DNA of 36,546 bases from Pedosphaera sp. (GTDB lineage Bacteria > Verrucomicrobiota > Verrucomicrobiia > Limisphaerales > UBA1100), in the NCBI GenBank assembly GCA_009695465.1, contig SIAW01000017.1, forward strand, positions 1 through 36,546, read 5' to 3'. Positions within the stretch are counted from its first letter, which is position 1, and the number at the start of each line of letters is the position of its first letter. Shown here one piece after another: positions 32,923 to 36,546 of this stretch. The notes below the pieces were generated by a model. It did no database searches and had not been told where the DNA came from. It saw only the letters and a list, made by a program, of their open reading frames with translations. Made by a program: the position numbers and the translations under genes.

Positions 32923-33558
32923 CTACGGTTTCACGGGGAAGGTTTGCTGCGCGTCGGCCTCGTTTTGTTTGTGCGCCCACTTCTGGATGGCGTCCGGATG
33001 CGTGCCGCCGCGCTCAAGGAGTTGCTCCTTGTTGAAAATCATGTCGGCCCGGTTGGTGCCCGTCAGCGCGTAGTCGCGGCGCATCAGCTTGGGATCATAG
33101 CCCGCGTAATAATCCTTGGCCAAGTAGATGGCTTCCTCGGGGCAGACCTCTTCGCAGAATCCGCAGAAGATGCAGCGCAGCATGTCGATCTCGAACTCGG
33201 CGGGCATCTTCTCCGCGTTGGGCCGGTCGGCAGTCTGCCCAGTGGTGCCGGGCGGGGTGATCTTGATCGCCTTGGGTGGACAGACAAATTCGCAGAGCTG
33301 GCAGGAGACGCATTTGGTGTGACCATCTTGATCGCTTACCAAATACGGCGCGCCACGATAGCCCGGCGGCACCGTCCAAAGTTCGTCGGGATAATTGAGT
33401 GTGGTCTTGAATTTCTGACCCTGCGTCTTGGCCTCGTACACCTTGGATTTGCGCCACGAAAAAAAGTGGCTGAGCGTGACGCGCAAGCCGGAGAGAAGCG
33501 CGGGCAGGTACAGGCGCTCGTACCATTTCAAGACGGGGCGTTGGACAATCTTTGGCAT
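32923..33558 (-). CDS. nuoI: NADH-quinone oxidoreductase subunit I
   Basis: NuoI is the ferredoxin-like subunit carrying clusters N6a and N6b. The 211-residue product has Cys83/86/89/93 (CVSCQLCEFVCPPKAI) and Cys129/132/135/139 (CIFCGFCEEVCPEEAI). The N-terminal amphipathic helix and the YRGAPYLVSD segment are typical. The C-terminal tail of about 40 residues is longer than in short homologues. It lies three bases after nuoH. Confidence 0.97.
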   Translation of the reverse strand: MPKIVQRPVLKWYERLYLPALLSGLRVTLSHFFSWRKSKVYEAKTQGQKFKTTLNYPDELWTVPPGYRGAPYLVSDQDGHTKCVSCQLCEFVCPPKAIKITPPGTTGQTADRPNAEKMPAEFEIDMLRCIFCGFCEEVCPEEAIYLAKDYYAGYDPKLMRRDYALTGTNRADMIFNKEQLLERGGTHPDAIQKWAHKQNEADAQQTFPVKP

Positions 33559-33561
33559 CGC

Positions 33562-34647
33562 TCAGGATTTAATAGACTGCCAGAACAACACGGTGGCGGT
33601 GACGACGATGTTGGCCAGCGCCAGCGGCACCATGCGTTTCCAGCCCAGCTTCATCAGTTGATCGTAGCGGAAACGCGGCAGCATCCAGCGCACCCAAATG
33701 AAGACGCCCATCAACAGGATGAGCTTGCCGAGAAAGATGCCGACTTGTAGCAAGCCCATGCCGAGGCTCGCAGCGGGTTGATCCAGGCCGGCCACGGGCA
33801 GTGTCCAGCCGCCAAAGAAAAGCACGACCATCATGGCGCTCGCGGCCACCATCGCCGCGTATTCGCCGAGGAAGAAGAGGGCGAATTTCATCGAGCTGTA
33901 TTCGGTGTGGTAGCCGCCGACCAATTCGGATTCCGACTCGGGCATGTCGAAGGGCAACCGATTGGTCTCTGCGAACGCCGCCACGAGGAAGATCGCGAAC
34001 GCCAATGGTTGTTTGAACACCAGCCACGCCCCGCTGGATTGATAGGCGATTACCTTGCCCAGATTGAGGTCGCCCACCAACATGAACACGGGGATGACAC
34101 TTAGCCCCATCGCGATCTCGTACGAGATCATCTGCGCGCTGGCGCGGATGCTGCCGAGGAAGGGATACTTGGAGTTGCTCGCGTACCCCGCCAGCACGAT
34201 GCCGTACACGCTGAGCGACACGATGCCGAACGTGTAGAGAATGCCCACGTTGAGATCGGCGATGACGACTTTCTGCGCGCCGAGCTGGGAGCCGAAGGGG
34301 ATGACTGCCAACGTCAGCAACGCGGGCACCATCGCCACCATCGGCGCGATCCAGAAATAAACCGTGCGCGCATAGGCGGGGGTGAAGTCCTCCTTCAACA
34401 GGAATTTTACACCGTCGGCCAGCGGCTGCCCCAAGCCCCACAGCCGGATGTTGGTGAAGGGAATGCCCACACGATTGGGCCCCACGCGATCTTGGATCCA
34501 CGCAGAGATGCGCCGCTCCGCCACCACCGTGTAGGCGACGATCGGCAGCACCACCACGAAGATCGCGATCAGGACTTTCAACAAGCTGAACAGCGCGAAC
34601 TGCTGTCCTGCCGTGAGGCCGCTGACATAATGGTTGAGCCAGTCCAT
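33562..34647 (-). CDS. nuoH: NADH-quinone oxidoreductase subunit H
   Basis: NuoH forms much of the quinone-binding channel of complex I. The 361-residue product has about eight helices with AERRISAWIQDRVGPNRVG, WGLGQPLADGVKFLLKED, ASAQMISYEIAMGLSVIPV and the loop ETNRLPFDMPESESELVGGY, which carries the acidic residues linking quinone reduction to proton transfer. It lies seven bases after nuoG. Confidence 0.97.
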   Translation of the reverse strand: MDWLNHYVSGLTAGQQFALFSLLKVLIAIFVVVLPIVAYTVVAERRISAWIQDRVGPNRVGIPFTNIRLWGLGQPLADGVKFLLKEDFTPAYARTVYFWIAPMVAMVPALLTLAVIPFGSQLGAQKVVIADLNVGILYTFGIVSLSVYGIVLAGYASNSKYPFLGSIRASAQMISYEIAMGLSVIPVFMLVGDLNLGKVIAYQSSGAWLVFKQPLAFAIFLVAAFAETNRLPFDMPESESELVGGYHTEYSSMKFALFFLGEYAAMVAASAMMVVLFFGGWTLPVAGLDQPAASLGMGLLQVGIFLGKLILLMGVFIWVRWMLPRFRYDQLMKLGWKRMVPLALANIVVTATVLFWQSIKS

Positions 34648-34654
34648 GCAAAAA

Positions 34655-36382
34655 TCAGATTGGAACCGTCTTGCCGCCGTCGCCCAGCTCGGCCCACTTC
34701 AATCCCGCGAATCCCGGCATCTCAGCCGCCATGTGGTTGAACAACCCCTCGATGCTCGCGAACCCGTTTTGCCCCGTGACGGCGTGCGCCAGCTCCTGCA
34801 GGAATTCCCATTCCGCGCGGGCGGCGCCTTTGGGTTCGATGGCCTTCATGAATTTCTGCACGCGCCCTTTCACATTGGTGAACGAGCCACGCTTTTCCAT
34901 GTGCGCGCAGCCGGGCAAAAGATAATGCGCCGCCGCCGTGGTGGCGCAGGGCAAAATATCGCTGACGATGAGCGTGTCCAGTTTCGAAAGCAGATCCGCG
35001 CTGATGCCATGCTGCGTCACGTCCTCGCCAAAAACAATGAGCGTGCGAATGTTGCCGCTGCGGATGCCCTCGGCAATCTTCGCGAGGTTCGCACCGAGTT
35101 GCGGGCCAGCAATGCCCGTGAGGCGCGCTCCATTGCTGTTGGGATTTTTGTACGCGCTGACGAGCAGCTTGTCCCCCTTGCCCACGCGCGGGACGGATTC
35201 CGTGATTGCACCGAGCTTCTTCGCAAGCCCGGCTAGCAAGTAGAGTTCCTCGTTCGTCTGTCGCGCACTGGCGACTATCGCCACCGAACCCTGAGCCACC
35301 TTGGCAAGCTTCTCAGAAATCTCTTTGAGCGCCACGCCCCACGTGGATTTCCGGCCGCTCACCAGCACGTCCTTCAAACGATCCTCGCGGTTGATCCACT
35401 TGTAATTCAACCGGCCCGCGTCGCACATCCACGTCGAGTTCACGGCGTCGTTCTGGCGCGGCTCGTAGCGATAGACCTTCTCCTCGCGCGAGCTGGCCAC
35501 GATGTTGCAGCCGGTGGCGCAACTGGTGCAAAGGGATTTCGTCTCCTTCATGAACCACACGCGCATCTGGAAACGAAAATCCTTCGAGGTCAGCGCGCCC
35601 ACCGGGCAGAGGTCCACGGTGTTGAGCGTGTAGTTGTTGTCGAACGCGCCCTCTTTCCACGCGGCGATGGTGTTGTAGCTGCCGCGATTGACGATGCCCA
35701 GCGCGTCGTCGCCCGCGATGTCCTTCGTGAAACGGATGCAGCGCGTGCAGAGAATGCAGCGCTCGTCGTCCAGCATGATGCGAGGGCCAAGATCCACCGC
35801 CTTGGGCTTGTGCACCTTCGCCTCCACGAACTGGCTCTGCGCCTGACCGTGCTCAACGGAATATTCCTGCAGCTTGCATTCGCCCGCTTGATCGCAGATC
35901 GGGCAATCGAGCGGATGATTGATGAGCAGCGATTCGAGCACCGCCTCGCGCATCTGTTTTGTCGCGGGCGAGCTGGGATAAATTTCCATGCCCGGCGAAA
36001 TGGGCGTCGCGCAACTGATGGCGCCGCGCGGCGTCTGCGGCTCGTAAGGCAGCACGGACTTCGCGATCTTGGGCGAGCCATCTTCGTTGAACGCCGGTTT
36101 GCGATCCGGCCCCAACTGCGGCGTGCCAAACTCGACGAGGCACATCCGGCAATTGCCCGCGACGGGCAACTTCGGGTGATAGCAATAATGCGGCACCTCG
36201 TGTCCGGCGAGTGCGCACGCCTGCAGCATCGTCGTGGGCTGCGGCTTGCCCTGCCAATCGGGCATCGTCTTCGGCACCTCAATCTCGCGCCCGTCCACCT
36301 TGATCTTGATTTTATCCGACGGCGGCGGCGGTGCCACCGTGTTGGTGGGTTTCGTTTCAGTTGTTGAGTTGTCTGACATCAT
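34655..36382 (-). CDS. nuoG: NADH-quinone oxidoreductase subunit G, short form
   Basis: NuoG carries most iron-sulfur clusters of the complex I peripheral arm. This 575-residue version has the [2Fe-2S] N1b ligands Cys67, Cys78, Cys81, Cys124; the N5 ligands His156, Cys160, Cys163, Cys169; the N4 ligands Cys209, Cys212, Cys215, Cys259; and Cys285-x2-Cys288-x3-Cys292-x27-Cys320, the spacing of the extra N7 cluster. The molybdopterin-type domain is cut short compared with the 780-900 residues of typical NuoG. A Pro-rich leader of about 23 residues precedes the first beta strand. The ATG at 36382 overlaps the stop of a gene that is not nuoF. Confidence 0.94.
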   Translation of the reverse strand: MMSDNSTTETKPTNTVAPPPPSDKIKIKVDGREIEVPKTMPDWQGKPQPTTMLQACALAGHEVPHYCYHPKLPVAGNCRMCLVEFGTPQLGPDRKPAFNEDGSPKIAKSVLPYEPQTPRGAISCATPISPGMEIYPSSPATKQMREAVLESLLINHPLDCPICDQAGECKLQEYSVEHGQAQSQFVEAKVHKPKAVDLGPRIMLDDERCILCTRCIRFTKDIAGDDALGIVNRGSYNTIAAWKEGAFDNNYTLNTVDLCPVGALTSKDFRFQMRVWFMKETKSLCTSCATGCNIVASSREEKVYRYEPRQNDAVNSTWMCDAGRLNYKWINREDRLKDVLVSGRKSTWGVALKEISEKLAKVAQGSVAIVASARQTNEELYLLAGLAKKLGAITESVPRVGKGDKLLVSAYKNPNSNGARLTGIAGPQLGANLAKIAEGIRSGNIRTLIVFGEDVTQHGISADLLSKLDTLIVSDILPCATTAAAHYLLPGCAHMEKRGSFTNVKGRVQKFMKAIEPKGAARAEWEFLQELAHAVTGQNGFASIEGLFNHMAAEMPGFAGLKWAELGDGGKTVPI

Positions 36383-36546
36383 CAGTCTGCTTTTTCCCAG
36401 AAAGAGTTCCGGTTCCGGAACCTCCTGAGGAGGAACCCACTCCTGCCGAGTAACTGGGAAGCAAGTTTCATTTCGCTCTCATTGTGCGACTCGAAGATGA
36501 CGTGCTTTGTTCTACGCAAACAATCGGCGGCCCCAAGAAGGGCGTC
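36382..36546 (-). CDS. C-terminal fragment of a probable SAM-dependent methyltransferase, cut by the window edge
   Basis: Fifty-four codons are open from the window edge to a TGA that shares one base with the nuoG ATG. The residues include GAADCLRRTKHVIFESHNE and LASQLLGRSGFLLRRFRNRN. The pattern of a beta strand with VIFE-H followed by a helix and LLxxxGF resembles the end of FkbM-type methyltransferases. The identification is tentative because the SAM-binding region lies outside the window. Overlap with nuoG suggests the two are in one transcript. Confidence 0.45.
   Translation of the reverse strand, partial: DALLGAADCLRRTKHVIFESHNESEMKLASQLLGRSGFLLRRFRNRNSFWEKAD
36404..36432. repeat. Palindromic cluster inside the methyltransferase fragment
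   Basis: GGTTCCGGAACC (36409-36420) is a perfect 12-bp palindrome. It is followed at once by CCTCCTGAGGAGG (36419-36431), a 5-bp inverted repeat around TGA. The segment also contains TTCCGGTTCC, the complement of the GGAACCGGAA at 41-50. It is within coding sequence about 30 bases upstream of nuoG. No function is evident. Confidence 0.4.

Noticed and set aside
36382-36546. Possible nuoF C-terminus upstream of nuoG
   Set aside because: The 54 residues lack the NuoF cluster motif and its helical tail; they look more like a methyltransferase end.

Overview
The window reads as chromosomal DNA of a GC-rich Gram-negative bacterium, most likely a member of the Verrucomicrobiota. The pointers are a Planctomycetes/Verrucomicrobia-type secreted protein with a propeller-like domain, HEAT repeats and a C-terminal haem site, lipid A and LPS core genes (lpxK, waaF), a short NuoG, and a ClpS/DUF2017-type gene pair. 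No transposase, integrase, phage gene, CRISPR array, tRNA or rRNA was found. Genes are closely packed and no gene-free stretch exceeds 300 bases.

Layout. (1) 1-1357: the N-terminal synthetase half of carbamoyl-phosphate synthase large subunit, ending at a stop where the usual protein would continue. (2) 1461-5863: the secreted haem/HEAT protein and a cytosolic Ser/Thr kinase. (3) 5880-11711, minus strand: lpxK-waaF-cysE-clpS-DUF2017-aat-ruvB, which joins envelope synthesis, cysteine synthesis, an N-degron module and DNA repair. (4) 11800-13287: full-length NfeD with a ClpP-class protease domain. (5) 13304-16794, minus strand: an ECF sigma factor with a small membrane protein and a Spy-like protein, preceded by a secreted Spy-like protein carrying a long higher-order repeat. 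(6) 17054-20073: rpsU (strong promoter and terminator), cca and an NtrC-type activator. (7) 20097-23944, minus strand: fur, a four-helix putative b-type cytochrome, an outer-membrane barrel, an FMN-binding protein and its flavin transferase ApbE. (8) 24037-27102: cinA, a small ferredoxin and pyruvate kinase. (9) 27105-36382, minus strand: nuoGHIJKLMN, membrane and quinone-side parts of complex I, preceded at the window edge by the tail of a probable methyltransferase gene rather than nuoF.

The most interesting locus is (7). Two Fur-like palindromes lie at the start of the barrel gene, one inside its promoter spacer and one across its start codon. The downstream FMN-binding protein has the S-G-A-T site modified by ApbE. 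Together these suggest an iron-regulated, covalently flavinylated electron-transfer chain across the inner membrane, possibly for reducing ferric iron in the periplasm. A second theme is that several first genes (clpS, nfeD, fur, pyk) have a -10-like hexamer only 6-7 bases before the start codon, which predicts leaderless transcripts. Shine-Dalgarno sequences are scarce in general. Function calls rest on motif recognition by eye; no database search was possible.
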